Shown here: one piece after another, positions 52,663-62,670 of the stretch
Position numbering within the stretch: the stretch's first letter is position 1
Layout of the letters: each line of letters opens with the position of its first letter
From: Acidobacteriota bacterium
Lineage (GTDB): Bacteria > Acidobacteriota > Terriglobia > Acidiferrales > UBA7541
NCBI GenBank assembly: GCA_021324935.1
Contig: JAJPIE010000012.1
Span: forward strand, 248,001 to 312,000
Length of the DNA stretch: 64,000 bases
Direction: 5' to 3'
The notes under the pieces: generated by a model
Databases searched by the model: none
What the model was told of the DNA's origin: nothing
What the model saw: only the letters and a program-made list of their open reading frames with translations
Position numbers and translations under genes: made by a program

Positions 52663-53091
52663 ATGCTGGATGCCGGGGCTATCAAGCGATCCTTGAAGGG
52701 CGGCGGGCTGCGGTGTACGCCGCAGCGTTACGCCGTGATGGCGTTTTTGATGGAATACCATGGGCACCCCACGGCTGCGGAAATCTATAAGGCCGTGAAT
52801 CTCGTGGACCCGCGCTCGTCCAGAGCCACGACGTATAACAACCTTCGAGACTTGGTGCGGGCGGGTCTGGTGCGCGAAGTCGCAGTCGAGGGTCGCGCCG
52901 CTCGGTTCGACGCCAAAGGTATCCGCCATCACCATTTTATCTGCGACCGCTGCGGTAACGTGGAGGACCTGGCTTGGTTCGATGTGCCCAGGCCTGCTTC
53001 TCGCACACTCGGCAAACGCGTTCTTCGCGAATGCGAGCTCATTTTCCGTGGACTCTGCACGAAATGCGCTCCGCGGCGCGCTTCTCGCTAG
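52663..53091 (+). CDS. Fur-family regulator, PerR-like
   Basis: A 142-residue metal-dependent repressor. The N-terminal winged helix has RCTPQRYAVMAFLMEYHGHPTA and SRATTYNNLRDLVRAGLV. The metal/structural site is RHHHFICDRCGNVED with CxxC, and a second CxxC pair occurs at GLCTKC. Its position 76 bp upstream of katG on the same strand suggests it senses peroxide (PerR/FurA type) and controls itself and katG. Distinguishing Fur from PerR needs the metal-site Asp or binding data. Confidence 0.88.
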   Translation: MLDAGAIKRSLKGGGLRCTPQRYAVMAFLMEYHGHPTAAEIYKAVNLVDPRSSRATTYNNLRDLVRAGLVREVAVEGRAARFDAKGIRHHHFICDRCGNVEDLAWFDVPRPASRTLGKRVLRECELIFRGLCTKCAPRRASR

Positions 53092-53143
53092 CTGCAGGGA
53101 AGGATCTTCGAAGTTCGTTATGCGGTTTTCGCCCAGTTTTTGA

Positions 53144-55360
<2,217 letters not shown>

Positions 55361-55444
55361 GGCCTTTTCCAGTCGTCACGATTACGAAATCTTAGGCGGG
55401 AAACTGCAAATGAACTGTCTCACGCGGTGGAGGAAAGGGAAGCC

Positions 55445-55473
55445 AGGCCCGTGGGGACTCGAACCCCAGACCT
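55445..55473. repeat. 29-bp direct repeat, copy 1 (copy 2 at 55761-55789)
   Basis: Identical 29-bp copies, 316 bp apart, corresponding to the T-arm and 3' acceptor strand of tRNA-Val. They bracket the GIY-YIG ORF, like the attachment-site duplications left by elements that insert at tRNA 3' ends. Confidence 0.85.
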
Positions 55474-55517
55474 GGCCGACTCGGTCGGCCCGCTCTAACC
55501 AGCTGAGCTTCCGATGA
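55445..55517 (-). pseudogene. Chimeric tRNA remnant
   Basis: Read on the minus strand it has a normal tRNA D-arm (AGCTCAGCTGGTTAGAGC), T-arm and 3' acceptor strand identical to the neighbouring tRNA-Val. The 5' acceptor strand (TCATCGG) does not pair with CGGGCCT, no CCA follows, and the anticodon arm is replaced by a 7-bp hairpin with a CGA triloop (55474-55490). A working tRNA is therefore unlikely. The stop codon of the GIY-YIG ORF lies inside its D-arm. Confidence 0.7.
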
Positions 55518-55746
55518 GTGCGTGGATCAGTTTGGCGGACTTCCATTTCTTTATTTCCAATTCTCGGCGTCGCGCTTCGAGCAACGAAGCGAAGTCCCCT
55601 TTGTAGACGAGCTTCCATGGGCCTCTACCTCGCGTCGATGGCGTGTGCCCCCGGTGATGTTCGCTCAGGCGGCGGTCCAGATCGTCCGTCGACCCGACAT
55701 AGAACTGGCCGGATGTTTCGCTCTGAAGAATGTAAAGGGTGCCCAT
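55495..55746 (-). CDS. Small GIY-YIG endonuclease-domain protein
   Basis: An 83-residue single-domain GIY-YIG protein: LYILQS (GIY), FYVGSTDDLDRRLSEH (YIG with the catalytic Arg) and the conserved Glu helix RRRELEIKKWKSAKLI. Single-domain members resemble UvrC/YhbQ-type nucleases, and some are mobile. The start lies 10 bases after the CCA end of tRNA-Val with no Shine-Dalgarno. The last residues IGSSAG are encoded by the D-arm of the tRNA remnant. Its tight framing between tRNA sequences suggests a tRNA-associated mobile cassette (inference). Confidence 0.8.
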   Translation of the reverse strand: MGTLYILQSETSGQFYVGSTDDLDRRLSEHHRGHTPSTRGRGPWKLVYKGDFASLLEARRRELEIKKWKSAKLIHALIGSSAG

Positions 55747-55756
55747 CAGGAAGGAA

Positions 55757-55833
55757 TGGTAGGCCCGTGGGGACTCGAACCCCAGACCTCTACCGTGTCA
55801 AGGTAGCGCTCTAACCAACTGAGCTACGGGCCT
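55757..55833 (-). tRNA. tRNA-Val (GAC)
   Basis: A full cloverleaf on the minus strand: acceptor AGGCCCG/CGGGCCT, T8-A9, D-arm GCTCAG...GAGC, anticodon stem CTACC/GGTAG with loop TTGACAC giving anticodon GAC, T-arm TGGGGTTCGAGTCCCCA, discriminator A and encoded CCA. 77 nt including CCA. Confidence 0.96.
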
Positions 55834-55851
55834 GCAACCTTTTTAAGAATA

Positions 55852-56175
55852 TCACGCCTCGCTCCGCCTGAGAATTTCGTCCACTGCTTCTAATTCGTGC
55901 TCCGATTGCGGTTGCCAGGCTGCGCCCAGAACCCCAAGTGTCCGTTGCATCTCATGCAGCGGCCGTCCCGCGAGGGCTTGCCGCAAGGCATGCCACTCAT
56001 CCCTTATATTTCGAATCTGATCTCCGCTCGCATCAGCCACCAACGCCGCAATCGCCTTCTCCGCGGATCCGTACTCCTCCCCAAAATCTTGATGGAGATA
56101 AGCCGGCAAAAACTCCAGGAGGGCCGGATAATCTCCCGGATCGAAAGCCGCCTTTCTATTCTGCTCGTGCGTCAT
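55852..56175 (-). CDS. CdiI-like immunity protein
   Basis: A 107-residue cytoplasmic protein resembling contact-dependent-inhibition immunity proteins: YPALLEFLPAYLHQDFGEEY near the N-terminus and a helical remainder (IAALVADASGDQIRNIRDEW). The ATG at 56175 has GGAGGCGAGGGA directly upstream and overlaps the stop of the upstream toxin gene by ATGA, the expected toxin-then-immunity order. Its presumed role is to bind and neutralise the RNase A-like toxin. The longer reading from 56256 lies within the toxin gene and is rejected. Confidence 0.75.
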   Translation of the reverse strand: MTHEQNRKAAFDPGDYPALLEFLPAYLHQDFGEEYGSAEKAIAALVADASGDQIRNIRDEWHALRQALAGRPLHEMQRTLGVLGAAWQPQSEHELEAVDEILRRSEA

Positions 56176-56708
56176 TCCCTCGCCTCCGGATACGTCGTCA
56201 AAACGTAAAAACCCTCCGCTCCATCCGCCCGCAAGACCATTACCGCGCTTGTGCAATCCACGGTTCGGTCCTCCCCCCGGCGCAAACTCCGGCCGATCAC
56301 CCGGCCCGCATCATAATGCAGCGCCAGGTTTGCTCGTGGATAGCTCCGCCTTGTCCAGTTTTCCACGCGGTTCCGCTCCGCTTTCAGCGCCTCCGCCAAA
56401 ACTGTTTCCGCCGTCTCCCGATCCGTCCAAGTCGATGCCGCGGAAATGTTCGGCTCGCGAGCCAGCCGTTCTCGCAACTCGTCGTCCGTGCGCCCCACGT
56501 GCCGTCGCAGGGTATGGCCTCCACGCTCTTCGTCGCGCGCGAGATCATAATGTTCAGGTGCATCGCGAACTTCACCTCGGTTACCCGGCCGGTCAGCATG
56601 TGTCGGGCTCTTCACTTGCGGCGCAACTCCGCAACTCCCCAGCGCCAAAATACCTGTCCACTGCCCGGCCGCCAGCATCCAACTCGCAATCTTCCAGCTC
56701 TTTCTCAC
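56172..56708 (-). CDS. Free-standing RNase A-like toxin with lipoprotein signal
   Basis: A 178-residue protein. Residues 1-26 form a lipoprotein signal (lipobox LGSC, Cys26). From about residue 63 it matches the bacterial RNase A-like toxin domain found at the C-terminus of some CdiA proteins: GGHTLRRHVGRTDDELRERL with His65 and His70, then NISAASTWTDRETAE, NLALHYDAGRVIGRSLRRG and the terminal GFYVLTTYPEA. It starts at a GTG with GGGGAA upstream. No CdiA/CdiB is nearby, and the immunity gene overlaps its stop. RNase activity is inferred from the family. Confidence 0.77.
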   Translation of the reverse strand: MRKSWKIASWMLAAGQWTGILALGSCGVAPQVKSPTHADRPGNRGEVRDAPEHYDLARDEERGGHTLRRHVGRTDDELRERLAREPNISAASTWTDRETAETVLAEALKAERNRVENWTRRSYPRANLALHYDAGRVIGRSLRRGEDRTVDCTSAVMVLRADGAEGFYVLTTYPEARE

Positions 56709-56829
56709 GGCTTATTCCCCAAATTTTCGCCTAAATCAATCCCACCAGCTCCACAAGCGCCCGAAACCGCTTGCCTGCCCCACCCGCTCAAGTTGAGCCC
56801 CCGCCAAAGCCGATGCTATTCTCCCATTT

Positions 56830-58995
56830 ATGGCGAAGCCTCCAGTATCTTCCCCGGAAATCGCTCCTTCTTCGCCCAGCGCACAGGCCGGAAGGGAGTT
56901 TGAGGCCCTCCTCAATCTCAGCGAGATGATCGCCCAGCAGCGCGATCTGAAGGCGCTGTTTCACGAGCTCTCCAATCGCCTCCACGCCGTTCTCCAATTC
57001 GATTTTCTCGGCATGATTCTTCACGACCCTGCCCGCGGCATGATGCGCTTGCACATTCTGGTCACGCAACAACCCATCAAGCACGAAAGCCCGGAGGAAT
57101 TGCCGGCCGCAAACTCCCCATCCGGATGGGTCTTCGAAAACCAACAGCCATTCGTTATTCAGGACGCATCCAAGGACCCCCGCTATCCCGAATTCATGCA
57201 GAAGATGCAAGCCGCTGGCGTGCATTCCAGCGCGATTCTCCCTCTTACCACTGCCCATCATCGGCTCGGCACCCTGGTCTTTGGACGCTTCGTGCCGCAG
57301 GGCATCAGCGAATTGGAAATCCAGTTCATGAAGCGCGTCGCCTCCCAGGTTGCCGTCGCGGTCGACAACGCCCTTAATTTCGAAGCTGCCGAAGCCTATC
57401 AGAAGCAATTGGCCCGTGAACGTGATCGCTTGCAGGTTCTCCTCGATATCAACAATCTCCTCGTCAGCACTCGTGATCCCGCCGCGGTCTTCAAGGGCAT
57501 CGTCTCTTCCCTCAAGCCCGTGCTCCAGCACGACTACACCAGCCTGGCCCTGCTCGATTCCTCCTCCGGCCTGCTGAAAATTCACGCCCTGGATCTGCCG
57601 GGAAACTTCCCCGTGCAGAAAGCCGAACTCACCGTTCCGCTTGAAGGCTCTCCTTCCGGCCAATGCTTCGCCGGCAGCAAGGTTCTGATCACCCGCGGCA
57701 AGGAGATCGATCGCTACCAGTTGGATGTGATGCGTTTCTTCCGCGAACAAGGCGTTCAGGCGATCTGCTGCGTTCCCTTGATCACGCATGGCCGCACCTT
57801 TGGCACCATCAATCTTGCCAGCCGCAATCCCAACGCCTTTCCCTCCGAGGACGTGGAGCTCATTCAGCAGGTCGCCGCGCAAGTCGCCATCGCCCTCGAA
57901 AACGCTCTGGCCTTCAAGGAAATCGACGCGCTCAAAGACAAACTCGCCGTCGAAAAGCTCTACCTCGAAGAGGAGATTCGCTCCGAATTCAACTTCGAGG
58001 AAATCATCGGCGAAAGCCCCGTCCTCCGCCGCACTCTCGCCCAGGTCGAATTGGCTGCGCCGGCGGGGACCACGGTCCTGATTCAAGGCGAAACCGGCAC
58101 CGGTAAGGAAATCATCGCCCGCGCCATTCACAACCTCAGTCCTCGCCGCGAACGCACCTTCGTCAAGGTCAATTGTGCCGCGATTCCTGCCGGGCTCCTC
58201 GAATCCGAGCTTTTCGGCCACGAACGTGGCGCCTTCACCGGCGCCCTTGCCCAGAAAATCGGCCGCTTCGAATTCGCGGACCGCGGCACCTTGTTTCTCG
58301 ACGAGATCGGCGACCTTCCTCTCGAACTCCAACCGAAGCTGCTGCGCGTCCTGCAGGAACAGGAGTTCGAGCGCCTTGGCGGTAATCGCACCCAGCGCGT
58401 CGATGTGCGCGTCGTCGCGGCCACCAATGCCGACCTCGCTCAACTCGTCGCTGACCGCAAATTCCGCAGCGATCTCTATTACCGTCTTAACGTTTTTCCG
58501 ATCCTGGTTCCCCCTCTCCGTGAACGCCGCGAAGACGTTCCGCTCCTGGTGCGCTATTTCGTGCAGACCTTCAGTCGCCGCCAAAACAAAACGGTTGAAT
58601 ACGTGCCCGCCGACGTTATGGATGCGCTCGTGAACTACCCCTGGCCGGGCAACATCCGAGAGCTTGAAAATCTCATCGAACGCGCCGTCCTGCTCTCCAC
58701 CGGCAAGGAACTTCGCGTTCCGCTTTCCGAACTCAAGCCCGCTGCCATATCGCTCGCGTCCAACCTGAGCACCGACTCTCCTCTCAGCTCGCTGCTGCCG
58801 GCGTCCCGCTCTTCCGCCGATCCTTCCGCTTCCATCTCCACCCTCCAAGACGCCGAGCGCCAGCACATCCTCCGCGCGCTTCGCCAGGCGCAGTGGCGCG
58901 TCTCCGGTCCTCGCGGCGCTGCCACTCTGCTTGGTATGAAGCGCACCACTCTGCAAGCCCGCATGCGCAAACTCGGCATCAAACGTCCTGTGTAA
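56830..58995 (+). CDS. Sigma-54-dependent activator with two GAF domains (FhlA-like)
   Basis: A 721-residue transcription activator. Two GAF sensor domains (about 25-190 and 200-370) precede the AAA+ domain, which contains the Walker A GETGTGKE, the sigma-54 contact loop ERGAFTGALAQ, the Walker B LFLDEIGDLP and the R-finger region LYYRLNVFPI. A Fis-type helix-turn-helix closes the protein (LLGMKRTTLQARMRKLGI). The signal sensed is unknown. I found no clear -24/-12 promoter nearby, so its targets may be elsewhere. Confidence 0.93.
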   Translation: MAKPPVSSPEIAPSSPSAQAGREFEALLNLSEMIAQQRDLKALFHELSNRLHAVLQFDFLGMILHDPARGMMRLHILVTQQPIKHESPEELPAANSPSGWVFENQQPFVIQDASKDPRYPEFMQKMQAAGVHSSAILPLTTAHHRLGTLVFGRFVPQGISELEIQFMKRVASQVAVAVDNALNFEAAEAYQKQLARERDRLQVLLDINNLLVSTRDPAAVFKGIVSSLKPVLQHDYTSLALLDSSSGLLKIHALDLPGNFPVQKAELTVPLEGSPSGQCFAGSKVLITRGKEIDRYQLDVMRFFREQGVQAICCVPLITHGRTFGTINLASRNPNAFPSEDVELIQQVAAQVAIALENALAFKEIDALKDKLAVEKLYLEEEIRSEFNFEEIIGESPVLRRTLAQVELAAPAGTTVLIQGETGTGKEIIARAIHNLSPRRERTFVKVNCAAIPAGLLESELFGHERGAFTGALAQKIGRFEFADRGTLFLDEIGDLPLELQPKLLRVLQEQEFERLGGNRTQRVDVRVVAATNADLAQLVADRKFRSDLYYRLNVFPILVPPLRERREDVPLLVRYFVQTFSRRQNKTVEYVPADVMDALVNYPWPGNIRELENLIERAVLLSTGKELRVPLSELKPAAISLASNLSTDSPLSSLLPASRSSADPSASISTLQDAERQHILRALRQAQWRVSGPRGAATLLGMKRTTLQARMRKLGIKRPV

Positions 58996-59068
58996 CCTGC
59001 ACGCTATCGCATCCGCCACGCTCGCTTGGATTGCCCCAAGGACTGTGGTCTCCTAATAAGGTAGAACC

Positions 59069-59950
59069 ATGAAACTCACCTCGGCCTCTATCAATCTCCC
59101 CGCCCTGACTGGGCTGTTCGTGATTGCCGCTTTTGCCTTGCTTCCGCTCGCTGCCTCTTGTGTCGCGCAGTCGCCCGTCATTCGGTTCGTTCGTGATCCC
59201 GATCCCGCGCCCGCCTTTCAACTGAAAGATCTCCAGGGCCGCGATCTCAGCTTGCAGAGTTATAAAGGCAAGGTTGTCCTGCTGAACTTCTGGGCCACCT
59301 GGTGCGGCCCCTGTCGCGAAGAGATTCCCGGTCTAATCGCTCTCCAGGACCGTTACAAGGACGGCTTGCAGATTATCGGCCTGGATGTGGATGACGACGA
59401 TGAAAAGGAAGTCCAGAAAGTCGTCGATTCCGAGGAAATCAATTACCCCGTGGCTCTGGCGGACAACGCGACGCGATTTGAATACGGAGGGATCTCCGCT
59501 CTGCCAACCGTCTTCATCATCAATACCGAAGGGCGGGTCGTCCAGAAACACGTCGGACTTTATAACCCTGCGCTGTACGAAACCGAAGTTCGCGCGCTTC
59601 TCGGCCTTCCCGTCACCGCTCGAATCGAAACCTTTCAGGACCAGGGCGACATTTTCCTGAAGCACGCGGACCGCGCCAAAGCTCTCCCCGGCGTCGACAT
59701 GACCGCTCTCTCCCCCGAACAGCGCGACGCCGCGCTCCACAAATTCAACGCTGAATCCTGCGACTGCGGCTGCAAATTCACACTGGCCCAGTGCCGTATC
59801 TACGATCCAGCCTGTCAGATCAGCCAGAAACGTACCGCCCAAATCGTCAAGAAACTCGCCTTCCCCTCCGCCATTCCGGCCAAGGATCAGGTCAAGCCGC
59901 CCCCTCTGCTCGCTGCTCCCAGCGCCACCGACCCTCCATCGAAGCCCTGA
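59069..59950 (+). CDS. TlpA-like thioredoxin-fold protein with Cys-rich C-terminus
   Basis: Exported thiol-disulfide oxidoreductase. After a signal peptide (about 1-34), a TlpA/ResA domain carries the active site FWATWCGPCREEIPG and the cis-Pro in ISALPTVFIIN. The C-terminal 100 residues add a small Cys-rich module with CDCGC and further Cys in LAQCRIYDPACQIS, then a Pro-rich tail. The extra Cys may bind metal or form disulfides. AAGGTAG lies before the ATG. Same strand as the sigma-54 activator, 73 bp apart. Confidence 0.85.
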   Translation: MKLTSASINLPALTGLFVIAAFALLPLAASCVAQSPVIRFVRDPDPAPAFQLKDLQGRDLSLQSYKGKVVLLNFWATWCGPCREEIPGLIALQDRYKDGLQIIGLDVDDDDEKEVQKVVDSEEINYPVALADNATRFEYGGISALPTVFIINTEGRVVQKHVGLYNPALYETEVRALLGLPVTARIETFQDQGDIFLKHADRAKALPGVDMTALSPEQRDAALHKFNAESCDCGCKFTLAQCRIYDPACQISQKRTAQIVKKLAFPSAIPAKDQVKPPPLLAAPSATDPPSKP

Positions 59951-59975
59951 TTGGATTCGCTGCTTGGGCGCTTCC

Positions 59976-61319
59976 TTATTTATGCAGCAGGTCAGTCGCC
60001 ACCGTCGTCATTGCCTTCACGCCCGTCCGAATCGCGGGCTCTGGTAGTGGCGCAAACTCGCTCGAATGCGGCCCCGGCAATCGCGTGCCTTTCTCTTGCG
60101 CTTCTTTCCATTTCGCCGGATCCGTGGCTCCCAGCCAGAACATGCAAATCGGCGGCTTCGGATCCTCCAGCGCAAACAAACTGAAATCTTCGCTCGCCAT
60201 GATCGGCTGACCCGGCCACACATTTTCCTTTCCCACCCCTTTTTCCAGCGATTTTGCCACGCGTTCGCTCAGCGCCGGATCGTTGATGGTCGCTGGCACG
60301 TTTTCCTTCGATACTTCCATGATCGGCGCCCGTTCCGCCGGAATCCCTGCGGCCTCGGCGATCCCGTTTGCCATTTGCTGGATCTCCGCCAGCACCTTTT
60401 CACGCTGGGTGGGAGTCATTGTACGCACCGTCAACTGCAAGTGCGCCTCGTCCGGAATAATGTTGTGTTTCGTCCCCGCGTGGAAAGAACCTACCGTCAC
60501 CACCGTCGGCGTCAGCGGATCCGCTTCCCGGCTCACAATCGTCTGCAGCATAACCACCAGCTCCGCCCCAACCACAATCGGATCCTTCGTGATGTTCGGT
60601 ATCGCCCCGTGCCCGCCATATCCCCGAATCGTAATGTCCACGGAGTCGGCTCCCGCCAGCATCGGTCCCGCATGCCACCCCACCGCTCCTGCCGGCAGCA
60701 CCGACGTATCGTGCAGCGCAACCACGTAGTCCGGCTTCGGAAATTTTGTGTAGAGCCCCGCTCGCAGCATCGCCGCCGCCCCGCCAATCACCTCTTCCGC
60801 CGGTTGCCCGATCATCACCAGTGTCCCGTTCCACTGATCCTTTGACTCCGCCATCATCTTCGCCGTCCCCAAAAACACCGTCATGTGCAGGTCATGACCG
60901 CACGCATGCATCACTCCCACTTCGCCGTTCGCCCGCTTCTCGCGCGCTTTGCTCGCATACGGCAACCCTGTGTTTTCGGTCACCGGCAGCGCATCCATGT
61001 CCGTCCGAATGTAAAGCGTCGGACCTGCGCCGTTGCGCATCACCCCCACCACTCCAAAGGCCGGGCTCCCATCCTCGTATTTCCCGAAGTGGTCGGTCAC
61101 CTCATATCCAATCTTCTTCAATTCCGAGGCAACCAGGGCGGCAGTGTTTTTTTCTTCCGTCGAAAGCTCCGGATGTTCGTGCAGATATTTGTACGTTCCC
61201 ACCCAATCGTTGATGTTGCTGTCGATTTTCTCGTCCAGTTTGCTTTGTGCTGCGGCCGGCTGCAGCGCGCCTGCCAACAACACTCCAGCCACAAGCATTA
61301 AGATCGGTTGCATTCTCAT
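59976..61319 (-). CDS. Exported M20D amidohydrolase
   Basis: Zinc-dependent N-acyl amino-acid or hippurate-type amidohydrolase. A signal peptide (MRMQPILMLVAGVLLAGA...AAAQ) is followed by YLHEHPELSTEE, the metal ligands in HACGHDLHMT and the catalytic GQPAEEVIGGA. The ATG at 61319 has GGGGGA five bases before it; an upstream reading would add 76 residues and bury the signal peptide. 447 aa, intact. Convergent with the TlpA-like gene. Confidence 0.88.
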   Translation of the reverse strand: MRMQPILMLVAGVLLAGALQPAAAQSKLDEKIDSNINDWVGTYKYLHEHPELSTEEKNTAALVASELKKIGYEVTDHFGKYEDGSPAFGVVGVMRNGAGPTLYIRTDMDALPVTENTGLPYASKAREKRANGEVGVMHACGHDLHMTVFLGTAKMMAESKDQWNGTLVMIGQPAEEVIGGAAAMLRAGLYTKFPKPDYVVALHDTSVLPAGAVGWHAGPMLAGADSVDITIRGYGGHGAIPNITKDPIVVGAELVVMLQTIVSREADPLTPTVVTVGSFHAGTKHNIIPDEAHLQLTVRTMTPTQREKVLAEIQQMANGIAEAAGIPAERAPIMEVSKENVPATINDPALSERVAKSLEKGVGKENVWPGQPIMASEDFSLFALEDPKPPICMFWLGATDPAKWKEAQEKGTRLPGPHSSEFAPLPEPAIRTGVKAMTTVATDLLHK

Positions 61320-61469
61320 CGGTATCCCCCAATCGGTGGGCATTCTATCAAAGGTATGCGTCAATCCGTCTTTGCCTGTTCCTCGAATCCTTTTTGCTTG
61401 CTCTCCGTGGTTTCCCGGACTACACTCCCCGCCGCCCGTTCTCCCATCCTCTTTTGCTAGGAGCTCCCC

Positions 61470-61937
61470 ATGAACCGCCGCGTATGGATTCTCGTCGTCG
61501 TCCTGGGCCTTTCTGCCGTATTCTCGGTCCGCGGCGCCTTCTCTCAAGGCGAAATGCAGGCCAAGCGTCGCGCCATCAATCTACCCGGCCCTGCGTCGCA
61601 GCTTCCTTTCAGCAAAGCCATTCTTGCGGGAGACACTCTCTATCTCTCCGGCAGCATCGGCCTCGACCCCAAAACCGGAAAGGCTCCCGACAAGATCGAC
61701 GATGAAATCAAAAACCTCTTTGACGACTACAAAAACACACTCTCCGCGGCAGGCATGTCCATCGACGACCTTGTCTATGTCCAGGTCTTCTGCACAGACT
61801 TGTCCCTCTACGACAAATTCAATGCCGTCTACCGCGCTCAGTTTTCTAAAGATTTCCCGGCCCGTGCCTTCATCGGTGCCGGCTCGCTCTTGCGCGGCGG
61901 CCACTTTGAAATGCAGGCCATTGCCGTCCGCCACTGA
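61470..61937 (+). CDS. RidA (YjgF/UK114) family protein with signal peptide
   Basis: RidA enzymes deaminate reactive enamine/imine intermediates of PLP enzymes. The fold is clear: PFSKAILAGDTLYLSGSIGLDPKTG, VYVQVFCTDLS and PARAFIGAGSLLRGGHFEMQAIA with the conserved Arg. Unusually, residues 1-26 form a signal peptide (RRVWILVVVLGLSAVFSVRGAFSQ), so the protein should be exported. AGGAG lies before the ATG. Divergent from the M20D gene. Confidence 0.87.
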   Translation: MNRRVWILVVVLGLSAVFSVRGAFSQGEMQAKRRAINLPGPASQLPFSKAILAGDTLYLSGSIGLDPKTGKAPDKIDDEIKNLFDDYKNTLSAAGMSIDDLVYVQVFCTDLSLYDKFNAVYRAQFSKDFPARAFIGAGSLLRGGHFEMQAIAVRH

Positions 61938-61965
61938 AGCACTGCCTCGCCCAGGAAATAAAAGT

Positions 61966-61995
61966 TTGACAATAAGACGCTCTTAGATTAACAAT
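61966..61995 (+). promoter_or_regulatory. Predicted promoter of the TetR-family gene
   Basis: TTGACA (61966-61971), an 18-base spacer and AACAAT (61990-61995). The -10 element lies inside the operator-like palindrome at 61988-62002, the arrangement expected for autorepression. Confidence 0.55.
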
Positions 61996-62002
61996 GTTAT
62001 AT
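61988..62002. promoter_or_regulatory. Putative TetR operator, copy 1
   Basis: TTAACAATGTTATAT, containing the palindrome TAAC-aat-GTTA. A second copy matching at 13 of 15 positions lies at 62671-62685, on the other side of the regulator gene. Confidence 0.6.
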
Positions 62003-62021
62003 TAGTGAATGGTATTAAGTC

Positions 62022-62645
62022 ATGGGCGTCAAAGAACGCAAACTCCGCCAGAAAAAGTTTCTCCGCCAGGAGATCCTCGATGCTGCCAGCGAACTCTTCG
62101 TCAAGGATGGCTTCGAGAATGTCTCCATGCGCCGCATCGCGGAGAAAATCGAATACTCACCCACCACCATTTACCTCTATTTCAAGGATAAAGCCGAGCT
62201 TCTTGAGCAGGTCTGCAAGGAGACATTTGCTCGCCTTTCCGCTCACCTGAGCCGTATCTTGGAGCAGCCCGGCGATCCGGTGGAACGCCTCAAAGGCGGC
62301 CTTCTGGCGTATGTTCACTTTGGCCTCGAAAATCCGCACCACTACCGTGCCACTTTCATGATGCCCATCCCCGAAGGGTTTGACAAAGCGAAGCATTCCC
62401 ACCCGGATTCTGCTGGCATGCAGGCCTTCGATTTTCTCCGCCGCTGTGTGTTCGATTGCATCTCCGCGGGACAATTTCAAAACACGGATGCCGAGATCAT
62501 CAGCCAGACGCTCTGGAGCGGCGTCCACGGCATTACCTCGCTCCTGATTATTCACCGGAGCGGCTTCCCGTGGGTCGAGCGAAAACAACTCATTCCCTTT
62601 GTGATCGATACCCTCATCACAGGAGTCGCAAAAACCCATGGCTAA
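62022..62645 (+). CDS. TetR/AcrR-family repressor
   Basis: A 207-residue regulator: helix-turn-helix with ILDAASELFVKDGFENVSM and IAEKIEYSPTTIYLYFKDKAEL, then a ligand-binding domain with a TetR_C-like YRATFMMP region. It precedes a TolC-family gene, so it probably represses an efflux operon and itself through the two operator-like sites bracketing it. No Shine-Dalgarno is evident before the ATG at 62022. Confidence 0.88.
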   Translation: MGVKERKLRQKKFLRQEILDAASELFVKDGFENVSMRRIAEKIEYSPTTIYLYFKDKAELLEQVCKETFARLSAHLSRILEQPGDPVERLKGGLLAYVHFGLENPHHYRATFMMPIPEGFDKAKHSHPDSAGMQAFDFLRRCVFDCISAGQFQNTDAEIISQTLWSGVHGITSLLIIHRSGFPWVERKQLIPFVIDTLITGVAKTHG

Positions 62646-62670
62646 TCCGCATAATTTTTTTCATCTGAAC

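Noticed and set aside
55445-55517. Second functional tRNA gene
   Set aside because: The 5' and 3' acceptor strands do not pair, no CCA is encoded and the anticodon loop is collapsed into a hairpin; treated as a remnant.
55445-55789. 29-bp repeats as CRISPR
   Set aside because: Only two copies, both tRNA sequence, with a protein gene between them.
56709-56829. Sigma-54 (-24/-12) promoter near the FhlA-like regulator
   Set aside because: No TGGCA-N-TTGC pair with correct spacing is visible.
56788-59019. 743-aa antisense ORF opposite the sigma-54 activator
   Set aside because: Low-complexity composition and full overlap with a clear GAF/AAA+ gene; shadow ORF.
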